Notes under the pieces: generated by a model
Seen by the model: the letters and a program-made list of their open reading frames with translations, nothing else
What the model was told of the DNA's origin: nothing
The model's database searches: none
Assembly (NCBI GenBank): GCA_010024485.1
Contig: RGGX01000081.1
Coordinates: 1-5,922, forward strand
From: Actinomycetota bacterium
GTDB taxonomy: Bacteria > Actinomycetota > Acidimicrobiia > Acidimicrobiales > Ilumatobacteraceae
Direction: 5' to 3'
DNA length: 5,922 bases
In this document: positions 1-5,592 of the stretch, piece by piece
Numbering within the stretch: position 1 is the stretch's first letter
Layout: the number at the start of each line of letters is the position of its first letter
Program-made: the position numbers and the translations under genes

Positions 1-750
1 TACGACAACATGATGATCCACGGCACCGTCGTGCACGCCGCCCACGAGACCGGCACCGAGAAACTGCTCTACCTGGGTTCCTCGTGCATCTACCCCCGTC
101 ACGCCACGCAACCCATCACCGAGGACCAGTTGCTCACCGGTCCCCTCGAGTCGACCAACGAGTGGTACGCCGTCGCCAAGATCGCCGGGATCAAGCTGTG
201 TCAGGCCTACCGACGCCAGTACGGGTCCGACTTCATCTCGGCCATGCCGACCAACCTCTACGGCCCGGGTGACAACTTCGACCTGTCCTCCTCCCATGTG
301 ATCCCCGCCCTGATCCGCAAGTTCCACGACGCTCGCATCGCCCACGAGACCTCGGGGCAGCCCAACCAGGTGGAGGTATGGGGAACGGGGTCGGCCTTCA
401 GAGAGTTCCTCCACGTCGACGATCTGGCCCGGGCCTGCCTCTTCCTGCTCGAGAACTACAGCGACGACTCCCACATCAACGTCGGCACCGGCGTCGACCT
501 CTCCATCCGAGAGTTGGCTGAGACGGTGCAGCGAACCGTGAACCCGGGGGCCGAACTCGTGTGGGACACCACCAAACCCGACGGAACCCCGCGCAAACTC
601 CTCGATGTCACCCGACTCCGCGACCTCGGTTGGGAGCCATCCATCGACCTCGAGTCCGGGCTCGCCGGCACCTACGCCTGGTTCGTCGAGGAGGTCGCCT
701 CCGGCCGAGAGGCACTCCGCGGCTTCGACCGCGCGACGACCTCCCACTAG
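1..750 (+). CDS. fcl: GDP-L-fucose synthase, 5'-truncated by window edge
   Basis: This enzyme is the NADPH-dependent 3,5-epimerase/4-reductase that turns GDP-4-keto-6-deoxy-mannose into GDP-L-fucose in the cytoplasm, supplying fucose for surface glycans. The frame is open from base 1 and gives 249 residues; by comparison with the E. coli enzyme (about 321 residues) roughly the first 80, including the Rossmann glycine motif, lie outside the window. Visible motifs, numbered from base 1, are GSSCIYP at 26-32 (Ser27 and Cys29 match E. coli Ser107 and Cys109), the YxxxK pair Tyr56 and Lys60 (Tyr136 and Lys140), His99 (His179), PTNLYGP at 83-89, REFLHVDD at 134-141, HINVGTGVD at 158-166 and KPDGTPRKLLDVTRL at 192-206. 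All catalytic residues in this part are kept. The product ends in a short extra tail after the usual C-terminal helix. The sigma factor gene follows 10 bases later. The usual partner gmd is not in view. Confidence 0.96.
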   Translation, partial: YDNMMIHGTVVHAAHETGTEKLLYLGSSCIYPRHATQPITEDQLLTGPLESTNEWYAVAKIAGIKLCQAYRRQYGSDFISAMPTNLYGPGDNFDLSSSHVIPALIRKFHDARIAHETSGQPNQVEVWGTGSAFREFLHVDDLARACLFLLENYSDDSHINVGTGVDLSIRELAETVQRTVNPGAELVWDTTKPDGTPRKLLDVTRLRDLGWEPSIDLESGLAGTYAWFVEEVASGREALRGFDRATTSH

Positions 751-760
751 TTTCGCCACG

Positions 761-1321
761 GTGGCAGACCGTTCGACCTTCGCCGCCACGGCGATGGAGT
801 TCGCCCCGCAGCTCTACTCCGCTGCGCTGCGCATGACCCGCAACCGGGCCGATGCCGAGGATCTCGTCCAGGAGACCATGCTGAGGGGCTACCGCAGCTT
901 CCACACCTTCACCGAGGGCACCAACCTGCGGGCCTGGCTCTTCCGGATCCTGACGAACGTCTACATCAACAAGTACCGCGCCGCCCAACGTCGTCCCGAC
1001 GAGTCCGACCTCGCCGACGTCGAGGACATGTACCTCTACCGACGGGTCCCATCGATGGAGTCCGCCGCCGCGTCTCTCTCCGCTGAGGACCAGTTCCTCG
1101 ACCTGTTCACCGACGACGAGGTCAAGTCGGCGGTCGAGCACCTGCCCGAGTCGTTCCGGTTGCCGGTTCTCCTCGCCGATGTCGAGGGTTTCGCCTACAA
1201 GGAGATCGCCGAGATGCTGGACGTCCCCATCGGAACGGTCATGTCGAGGCTGCATCGGGGAAGAAAGGCGATGCAGAAGGAGTTGTACCAGTACGCACAG
1301 GAGCGTGGGCTCACCGACTGA
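761..1321 (+). CDS. sigR: SigR/SigH-type ECF RNA polymerase sigma factor
   Basis: A 186-residue group 4 (ECF) sigma factor that would direct RNA polymerase to stress promoters. Region 2 spans about residues 14-80, with LYSAALRMTRN (18-28), ADAEDLVQET (30-39) and EGTNLRAWLFRILTN (52-66), the wording characteristic of actinobacterial SigR/SigH. Region 4 spans about 120-175, with LPESFRLPVLLADVEGFAYKEIA (128-150) followed by the helix-turn-helix containing GTVMSRLHRGRK (158-169). Family members answer thiol oxidation and control thioredoxin, mycothiol and proteolysis genes. The adjacent zinc anti-sigma gene supports that role. I chose GTG 761 because it gives a normal-length N-terminus and lies 10 bases after the fcl stop; ATG 794 is the alternative and would start just before the conserved LYSAAL. 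Neither has a clear ribosome binding site, so expression is probably coupled to fcl or leaderless. The same frame is open back to 605, but that part is a shadow of fcl. Confidence 0.93.
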   Translation: MADRSTFAATAMEFAPQLYSAALRMTRNRADAEDLVQETMLRGYRSFHTFTEGTNLRAWLFRILTNVYINKYRAAQRRPDESDLADVEDMYLYRRVPSMESAAASLSAEDQFLDLFTDDEVKSAVEHLPESFRLPVLLADVEGFAYKEIAEMLDVPIGTVMSRLHRGRKAMQKELYQYAQERGLTD

Positions 1322-1356
1322 GCCCGAGACCACCACCGACACCAACGTTTTCCACC

Positions 1357-1617
1357 ATGTCCGACTGCGCTGAGACCCTCAGAGAACTGGAGCCCTTCCT
1401 CGACGGCGAGCTCGCCGAGGAGGTGCGTCACCATGTGCACCACCACCTCGACGCCTGTCCCGACTGCCAGCAGGCCTTCGAGTTCCATCTTGAGTTGAAA
1501 CAGGCGATCCGACGCAAGTGCAGCGAAGACGCCCTTCCCGACTCGCTGATCAGCCGTCTCGAGGTGTGCCTCACCGAGGACTTCGACGGTGACGGAGTGA
1601 TCGGCGACGAGGGCTGA
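1357..1617 (+). CDS. rsrA: RsrA-type zinc-binding anti-sigma factor
   Basis: An 86-residue cytoplasmic anti-sigma factor of the ZAS family, predicted to bind the preceding sigma factor and release it when its thiols are oxidised. The zinc motif HxxxCxxC is at His30, Cys34 and Cys37. Cys4, in DCAETLRELEPFLDGEL, aligns with Cys11 of Streptomyces RsrA, which forms the redox disulfide with a zinc-site Cys. Cys55 and Cys71 are additional. Two features are odd: five His in six residues (HHVHHH, 25-30) run into the zinc motif, and the C-terminus is very acidic, with a DFDGDGVIGDE stretch at 75-85 that resembles an EF-hand or dockerin calcium loop. The length is normal for mycothiol-system anti-sigma-R proteins. 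ATG 1357 is the only reasonable start; it lies 35 bases after the sigma gene stop and lacks a clear ribosome binding site. The sigma/anti-sigma assignment is strong. The sensing mechanism is inferred from conserved Cys positions. Confidence 0.92.
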   Translation: MSDCAETLRELEPFLDGELAEEVRHHVHHHLDACPDCQQAFEFHLELKQAIRRKCSEDALPDSLISRLEVCLTEDFDGDGVIGDEG

Positions 1618-1621
1618 CCGC

Positions 1622-1627
1622 TACGCT
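1622..1627 (+). promoter_or_regulatory. Possible -10 box of a leaderless promoter
   Basis: TACGCT fits the actinobacterial -10 consensus TANNNT. It ends six bases before the ATG at 1634, the spacing expected when transcription begins at or next to the start codon. It sits in the 16-base gap between the anti-sigma stop and the small membrane protein. The -35 region, around 1598-1604 at the end of the anti-sigma gene, is poor. This would give the small membrane protein and tilS a promoter separate from the sigma operon. Confidence 0.38.
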
Positions 1628-1633
1628 GAGGCC

Positions 1634-1786
1634 ATGCTCGCAGCCAACATCTGGCACTGGTGGATCGGCGTCGTGCTCGCCCTCGCAGGGGTCGGCGCGG
1701 TGCTCGGCCTCGTGGTCGGCTACCTGAAGTCGGTCACCGCCCTGAAGCACCCCCTCGGTCGCAAACAGCGCGACGCGGAACTCTGA
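1634..1786 (+). CDS. Small single-helix membrane protein, 50 residues, unknown function
   Basis: An ORF of 50 residues beginning MLAANIWHWWIGVVLALAG. A Trp-rich interface (Trp7, Trp9, Trp10) leads into one hydrophobic helix of about residues 10-30 that is rich in Gly, Val and Leu. The tail is basic (Lys32, Lys38, Arg43, Lys44, Arg46). By the positive-inside rule the C-terminus should face the cytoplasm and the short N-terminus the outside. ATG 1634 has no properly spaced ribosome binding site, since GAGG at 1628-1631 is too close, but a TANNNT box sits at leaderless distance. The TGA stop overlaps the proposed CTG start of tilS as CTGA (1783-1786), so reading through this gene may deliver ribosomes to tilS. 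The membrane-protein pattern, and the fact that this frame explains the sequence far better than the overlapping Arg/Pro-rich frame, support a real gene. I recognise no function. Confidence 0.78.
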   Translation: MLAANIWHWWIGVVLALAGVGAVLGLVVGYLKSVTALKHPLGRKQRDAEL

Positions 1787-2679
1787 ACGACCGTCTCGGT
1801 CCCCTCGTCGCCGAACTGCTCGGCCGCTGTCGATTCCCCGACGCGGAGCCCGGCGTTCCCTGCGCGTTCTCCGGCGGCGCCGACTCGACAGCGCTCCTCC
1901 ATCTCGCCCGAGAGGCCGGTCTCGAGCCGGTCGCTCACCACGTGGATCACGGCATCCGCGAGGCATCCGGCGCCGAGGCCGACATCGCCGCCTCGATCGC
2001 CGAGCGCCTCGGCGTCCCCTTCGTACTCCACCGCGTCTCGGTGGATCCCGGCCCGAATCTGGAGGCGCGCGCCCGAGAGGCCCGACGATCGGTCCTCCCC
2101 CCGGGGTCGATGACCGGACACACCGCTGACGACCAGGCTGAGACCGTGCTGCTCAGGCTCCTGCGGGGGACCGGGCCCACCGGCCTGGCGGCGATGCGAC
2201 CCGGGCCGAACCACCCGATCCTCGACCTCCGGCGGAGCGAGACCCACGAGTTGTGTCGACTTCTCGAGATCGAGCCGGTCGTCGACGGGTCGAACGGCGA
2301 TCCGGCGATCCGGCGGAACCGGGTTCGCTCCGAACTGCTGCCTCTCATGGCCGACATCTCCGATCGGGACCCCGTTCCGGTTCTGGTGCGCATCGCCGAG
2401 GTGGCCGCTTCCGAGGGCGCGTTCCTGAACGACCAGATCGCCGGTCTCGACCCGACCGACTGCCGGGCGCTCCGCGACTGCCACCCGGTCCTCGCGCGCC
2501 GGGCCATCCGCCGGTGGATCGGCGAGGAGACCGGTTATCCGCCGTCGAGTGAGGCCCTCGAGCGGGTCATGCAGGTCGTCGACGGGACCGTCGTGGCCTG
2601 CGAGCTCTCCGGAGGTCTCCGCATCTCGCGCTCGGCGGGTCGGCTCCACCTCACCGTCCCGATGGGGTCGACGGACTAG
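1783..2679 (+). CDS. tilS: tRNA(Ile)-lysidine synthetase TilS, likely CTG start
   Basis: TilS uses ATP and lysine to convert C34 of the CAU-anticodon tRNA-Ile to lysidine, changing its decoding from AUG to AUA; it is normally essential in bacteria. Numbered from CTG 1783 the product has 298 residues, close to the short form lacking the large C-terminal domains of E. coli TilS. Motifs, in order, are the PP-loop SGGADS at 30-35, HHVDHGIR at 52-59, NLEARAREAR at 92-101, TGHTADDQAETVLLRLLRGTG at 111-131, PILDLRRSE at 145-153 and DGSN then RNRVRSELLP at 168-187. The start is the puzzle: between an upstream ATG at 1660 and the PP-loop this frame has no ATG, GTG or TTG. Starting at 1660 would add 41 Arg/Pro-rich residues that only mirror the overlapping membrane protein. 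CTG 1783, in a CTGA overlap with that gene's stop, gives a normal N-terminus. The usual neighbours hpt and ftsH are absent. Confidence 0.93.
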   Translation: MNDRLGPLVAELLGRCRFPDAEPGVPCAFSGGADSTALLHLAREAGLEPVAHHVDHGIREASGAEADIAASIAERLGVPFVLHRVSVDPGPNLEARAREARRSVLPPGSMTGHTADDQAETVLLRLLRGTGPTGLAAMRPGPNHPILDLRRSETHELCRLLEIEPVVDGSNGDPAIRRNRVRSELLPLMADISDRDPVPVLVRIAEVAASEGAFLNDQIAGLDPTDCRALRDCHPVLARRAIRRWIGEETGYPPSSEALERVMQVVDGTVVACELSGGLRISRSAGRLHLTVPMGSTD

Positions 2680-2691
2680 CATTTGCGCCGG

Positions 2692-2739
2692 ATGTCGCCC
2701 GTTCTCACCTCCGGGGCCCCGTCTCAGGGAGCCGTCTGA
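2692..2739 (+). CDS. Possible 15-codon leader ORF
   Basis: An ATG at 2692, 12 bases after tilS ends, opens a 15-residue frame (MSPVLTSGAPSQGAV) whose TGA shares one base with the ATG of the next gene (TGATG, 2737-2741). A TANNNT box, TAGCAT, overlaps the tilS stop at 2677-2682 and could start a nearly leaderless transcript. The peptide has no run of a single regulatory amino acid, so a classical attenuator is not suggested. If translated, it would act mainly by delivering ribosomes to the downstream gene. It could equally be a chance ORF. Confidence 0.3.
   Translation: MSPVLTSGAPSQGAV
2726..2731 (+). promoter_or_regulatory. Ribosome binding site fixing the start at 2739
   Basis: AGGGAG lies seven bases before ATG 2739. 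It is among the clearest Shine-Dalgarno matches on the plus strand of this window and supports that start for the phosphatase-like gene. Confidence 0.6.
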
Positions 2740-3245
2740 TGCCACCGAAGCTCCGTGGCAAATGGGCGCTCGGCATCGAGCCGAGGAACTTCACCTGGAT
2801 CCTGAAGGACAAGCTGGCGATCTGCGAGCGTCCGGGAGGGTTCGGTGACAACCACCGCCGGGTGCGACGCCAGGAGGAGATCATCTGGATCCGGGAGAAC
2901 GGCTTCAACTACGTCGTCTCGATCATCCAGGCCCCCCACAACCTCCACAACTACGAGGAACTGGGCATGCCGTATCGGCATCGCCCGATGCGCACCGACG
3001 ACCTCGACGGCTGGCTCCGCTCGCTCTACACCGAGCTGGATGAGCTCGTCCGGGGTGGTCAGCGGGTCATCGTCCACGCCGAGGAGCTCGGCGATCGTCT
3101 CGTCGGCGTCATGGGCGGCTACATCCGCTGGGCCGGACTGGTCGACGGGGACACGGAGACGATCACCATCACCGAGCAGTTGACCGGCCGGAAGCTCGAT
3201 CCCTTCGCCCGGCAGTTGATCATCCGGGCCCACGAGCTGCGTTGA
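2739..3245 (+). CDS. Dual-specificity-phosphatase-like protein lacking the catalytic Cys
   Basis: A 168-residue soluble protein with the outline of a Cys-based protein phosphatase. RRQEEIIWIRENGFNYVVSII (43-63) resembles the helix and strand that precede the active site in dual-specificity phosphatases, NYEELGMPYRHRPMRTDD (71-88) resembles the segment carrying the general-acid Asp, and VIVHAEELGDRLVGVMGGYI (110-129) sits where the P-loop HCxxxxxR and following helix belong. Here the loop reads His113-Ala114-(5 residues)-Arg120: His, spacing and Arg are kept but the nucleophilic Cys is Ala, codon GCC at 3078-3080. If the fold is right the protein cannot form a phospho-cysteine and would be a pseudophosphatase that binds phosphate or a phosphoprotein. 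There is no signal peptide or membrane helix. The start is supported by AGGGAG seven bases upstream. Its TGA overlaps the TTG start of the flavoprotein gene. The fold call is from motif pattern only; the family could be something else with a chance HAx5R. Confidence 0.72.
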   Translation: MPPKLRGKWALGIEPRNFTWILKDKLAICERPGGFGDNHRRVRRQEEIIWIRENGFNYVVSIIQAPHNLHNYEELGMPYRHRPMRTDDLDGWLRSLYTELDELVRGGQRVIVHAEELGDRLVGVMGGYIRWAGLVDGDTETITITEQLTGRKLDPFARQLIIRAHELR

Positions 3246-4225
3246 GTCGACCGGGCGGCGGCGCCCACCGCGTCGACACCGACGTGCTGGTGATCGGCGC
3301 GGGACTCGCGGGGCTGGCGGCAGCGCGACGCATGACCGCGGCGGGATTGACGGTACGCCTGCTCGACAAGGGTCGATCCGTGGGGGGCCGGCTCGCGACG
3401 AGACGGATGAGTGGCGCGGTCGTCGACCACGGCGCCCAGTTCTTCACGGTGCGGGGCGAGTCGCTCGCCGCTCAGGTCGACGACTGGACGGCGCGCGATC
3501 TGGTTCGGGTCTGGTGCCACGGTTTCGACGGATCCGACGGCCACCCGCGGATGATCGGATCCCGGGGTATGAACTCCCTCGCCAAGGACCTCGCGGTCGG
3601 CCTCGACGTCCACGCCCCGTCGATGGCGGTCGCCACCCGCTTCGACGATCTCGGTCACTGGGAGGTCACGACCGACGATGGCTCCTCGCACCGCGCCGGT
3701 GTGCTCCTGTCGACCGCCCCGGTCGCGCAGTCGTTCTCCCTACTGTTCGAGTCGGTGGACGGCCTTCCGCGCGATCTCTTCGACGCCGACTACGACCGGA
3801 CCCTCGGCATCCTGCTGGTCCTCGACAGCCCGAGTGCCGTCCCTCCTCCGGGTGGGCTGCAGAACCCGACCGCCGAGCTGTCGTTCGTCGCTGACAACGC
3901 CCTGAAGGGGATCAGTGAGATCCCGGCGCTCACGGTGCACGCCGGTCCGGCCTGGTCGCTCGAGCACTGGGACGCCGATGCCGCGATCGTCGAAGCGGAG
4001 CTGTCTCGGCTGGCGGCCCCATTCGTCGGATCGGCGGGAGTCGTCGAAGCGCAGGTGAAAAAATGGCGGTTCGCGACACCCCGCCGCCCCTGGCCCGAGC
4101 CGTGCTGGGTCGACGAGCGGACCCGAGCGGTGCTCGCCGGTGACGCCTTCGCCGGACCCCGGTTCGAGGGAGCCTGGGAGTCGGGGCTCGCGGCGGCCGA
4201 CGCCGCGGTCAGACTGTGCAGATGA
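3242..4225 (+). CDS. Renalase-like FAD-dependent amine-oxidase-family protein
   Basis: A 327-residue flavoprotein of the NAD(P)/FAD-dependent oxidoreductase group that includes bacterial renalase, which oxidises alpha-NAD(P)H isomers or related dihydronicotinamides. The Rossmann motif VIGAGLAGL gives GxGxxG at 19-24, and Asp42 in LLDKGRSVGGRLATRR (40-55) is the acidic residue expected to hold the FAD ribose. DHGAQFFTVR (62-71) matches the renalase/amine oxidase DxGAQFFT motif. VKKWRFATP comes near the C-terminal third, and LAGDAFAGPRFEGAWESGL (298-316) is the final FAD-binding GD motif. The length fits the family. The start is TTG 3242, in a TTGA overlap with the preceding stop; the ribosome binding site is weak, so translation is probably coupled to the phosphatase-like gene. 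No signal peptide is seen, so the protein is cytoplasmic. The substrate cannot be told from sequence. The 3' end overlaps the convergent gene by 17 bases. Confidence 0.9.
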   Translation: MSRPGGGAHRVDTDVLVIGAGLAGLAAARRMTAAGLTVRLLDKGRSVGGRLATRRMSGAVVDHGAQFFTVRGESLAAQVDDWTARDLVRVWCHGFDGSDGHPRMIGSRGMNSLAKDLAVGLDVHAPSMAVATRFDDLGHWEVTTDDGSSHRAGVLLSTAPVAQSFSLLFESVDGLPRDLFDADYDRTLGILLVLDSPSAVPPPGGLQNPTAELSFVADNALKGISEIPALTVHAGPAWSLEHWDADAAIVEAELSRLAAPFVGSAGVVEAQVKKWRFATPRRPWPEPCWVDERTRAVLAGDAFAGPRFEGAWESGLAAADAAVRLCR

Positions 4226-4802
4226 CGTCGGTCAGCCGGCGTTGCGAGAGGGTGTACCTCGACACGAAGTCCTCGCCGAGTTCTCGTCGGAAGGCGCTGA
4301 ACGACTCGAACTCGGTGTCGCACCTCCGCGTGAGCACCGGGGCGTAGGGCAGCTGCAGACCGTCGGCGAGCGTCGCCACCTCGTCGTCGAGCGCGACGAT
4401 CGGGCCGAACTCGACCACCCCTCCGGGCTCCACCGGTTCGAGGCGGAACCAGACGACCGACTCGCCGAGCAGGTCGGCGACGAGCGCGCACGCCCCGATC
4501 CTCCGTCCGATCGGGCATCGGTCCTCACCGGGTGTACCCGCCACGATCCTCGCGCTGCGCCGCTCATCGAGGATGAGCACTGTGCTGCTCGCTGCCGCGC
4601 CGTCGACGACCGAGAAGACCGCCCCCTCGTCCTCGAAGCGCTGCACCCGCTCGATGAGGTCGACCCGCCGCGGCTGCGTGTCGGCGTCGGCGCCCTCCTC
4701 GGTGACTGGCTCCACCCCTCCGACGATCGCGGACACCACGAGGAACGAGAGGATGACCGCGCCGACGGCCGCGAAGAAACGAATGCTGAAGATCTCGCGC
4801 AT
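4209..4802 (-). CDS. Membrane-anchored protein of unknown function with four Cys
   Basis: A 197-residue protein with a short basic N-terminus (MREIFSIRFF), one hydrophobic helix at about residues 9-29, and a mostly acidic soluble part of about 165 residues predicted to lie outside the membrane. No lipobox Cys follows the helix and no clear signal-peptidase motif is seen, so I favour a signal anchor. The soluble part has exactly four Cys (96, 105, 161, 195), which could form two disulfides, the last one three residues from the end. I recognise no domain. The strand and helix alternation (AVFSVVDG, STVLILDE, ARIVAG, ESVVWFRLEP) suggests a compact mixed fold. ATG 4802 follows the SDR stop by seven bases and has GAGG at the right distance, so it is the second gene of that operon. 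Its last 17 bases overlap the convergent flavoprotein gene. Confidence 0.82.
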   Translation of the reverse strand: MREIFSIRFFAAVGAVILSFLVVSAIVGGVEPVTEEGADADTQPRRVDLIERVQRFEDEGAVFSVVDGAAASSTVLILDERRSARIVAGTPGEDRCPIGRRIGACALVADLLGESVVWFRLEPVEPGGVVEFGPIVALDDEVATLADGLQLPYAPVLTRRCDTEFESFSAFRRELGEDFVSRYTLSQRRLTDVICTV

Positions 4803-4807
4803 GGTTG

Positions 4808-4811
4808 CCTC
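4808..4811 (-). promoter_or_regulatory. Ribosome binding site overlapping SDR stop codon
   Basis: On the minus strand the sequence reads TGAGG, five bases, then ATG. The GAGG starts inside the SDR stop codon, so the SDR and membrane-protein genes are probably translationally linked. This site also fixes the start of the membrane protein at 4802. Confidence 0.55.
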
Positions 4812-5592
4812 AGCGGGCGGTCCATCCCCCGTCGACGATCAACGACTGGCCGGTGAGGAACGTCCCAGCTGACGACGCGAGGAGGAGGAGCGCCCCATCG
4901 AGCTCATGGGGTTCACCCATCCGAGGTATCGGCGAGTTCTGCCGGATGAAGGCCTGACTCGACTCGTCGTTCATGTCCTCGGTCATCTCTGAGGGGAACC
5001 ACCCCGGGCACAGCGCGTTCACCCTGATCCCCCGCCGGGCCCACTGGAGCGCGAGCTCTCGGGTGAGGTTGACCACCGCGCCCTTCGACGCGCAGTAGTT
5101 CGCCTGCTTGACCGGTGTGGCACCGACGTGCCCGAGCATCGAGGCCACGTTCACGATCGAGCCGGAACCGCTCTCGATCATCGATGGAGCGCAGAGCTTG
5201 GCGAGATGCCAGGGCGCCGTCGTGTTCAACTCCAGGACCGAGCGGAAGGTCTCGACCTCCTCATCAGCCACCCCGACCACGGCCGTGGTACCGGCGTTGT
5301 TCACCAGGATGTCGATTCGTCCATAGGCGTCGAGCGCCTCGCTCACCAGTCGCTCACGGTCATCCTGGGAGTACAGATCGGCGGGGATCACGGTCACCCG
5401 TTCGAGTTCGGCGGCGAGTCGTTCGAGTCGTTCACGGCGGCGAGCGGTGACCACGACGGTCGCCCCGGCCCAATGGAGCACTCGTGCCATACGCTCCCCG
5501 AGGCCCGACGACGCCCCGGTCACCAAAGCGACGCGGTCGTCGAGACGGAAGAGGTCGAGTGCTGACTCGGGGGGACGGTCCGCGTTCGCCAT
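4810..5592 (-). CDS. Classical SDR-family NAD(P)-dependent oxidoreductase
   Basis: A 260-residue short-chain dehydrogenase/reductase, the usual length for the classical group, which reduces ketones or oxidises secondary alcohols such as 3-oxoacyl thioesters. The cofactor motif TGASSGLG is at 25-32, NNAG at 98-101 and the catalytic set is Asn123, Ser151, Tyr166 and Lys170 (YCASK, 166-170). PGW at 196-198 and the C-terminal IVDGGW at 252-257 are standard. The stretch after strand 2 reads TARRRERL with no Asp, so NADP(H) is the more likely cofactor; this is an inference. All catalytic residues are present. An in-frame TGA lies five codons upstream of ATG 5592, which makes that ATG the only full-length start; no good ribosome binding site is visible. 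The neighbours are an enoyl-CoA hydratase gene upstream on the same strand and the anchored protein gene downstream. The exact substrate is not predictable. Confidence 0.93.
   Translation of the reverse strand: MANADRPPESALDLFRLDDRVALVTGASSGLGERMARVLHWAGATVVVTARRRERLERLAAELERVTVIPADLYSQDDRERLVSEALDAYGRIDILVNNAGTTAVVGVADEEVETFRSVLELNTTAPWHLAKLCAPSMIESGSGSIVNVASMLGHVGATPVKQANYCASKGAVVNLTRELALQWARRGIRVNALCPGWFPSEMTEDMNDESSQAFIRQNSPIPRMGEPHELDGALLLLASSAGTFLTGQSLIVDGGWTAR

Noticed and set aside
583..609. SigR-like promoter (GGAAC, 19 bases, GTC) inside fcl upstream of the sigma gene
   Set aside because: Both elements deviate from the GGAAT/GTT consensus, and such matches are expected by chance in this composition.
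608..1345. 245-codon open frame on the minus strand opposite the sigma factor
   Set aside because: The plus strand has unmistakable sigma regions 2 and 4. The minus product has no recognisable motif and skewed composition.
1660..1782. Long N-terminal extension of tilS from ATG 1660
   Set aside because: The 41 added residues are Arg/Pro-rich and unlike TilS N-termini, while the overlapping frame encodes a well-formed membrane helix.
1720..2745. 341-codon open frame on the minus strand opposite tilS
   Set aside because: It is antisense to a clear tilS gene. Its low-complexity Arg/Gly/Asp composition is typical of a shadow frame in GC-rich DNA.
4058..4063. Run of six A in the flavoprotein gene, possible slippage site
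   Set aside because: It encodes the Lys-Lys of a KKWRFATP motif of the kind expected in this family, and the frame continues normally to the C-terminal FAD motif. Neither a frameshift product nor a stimulatory structure is evident.
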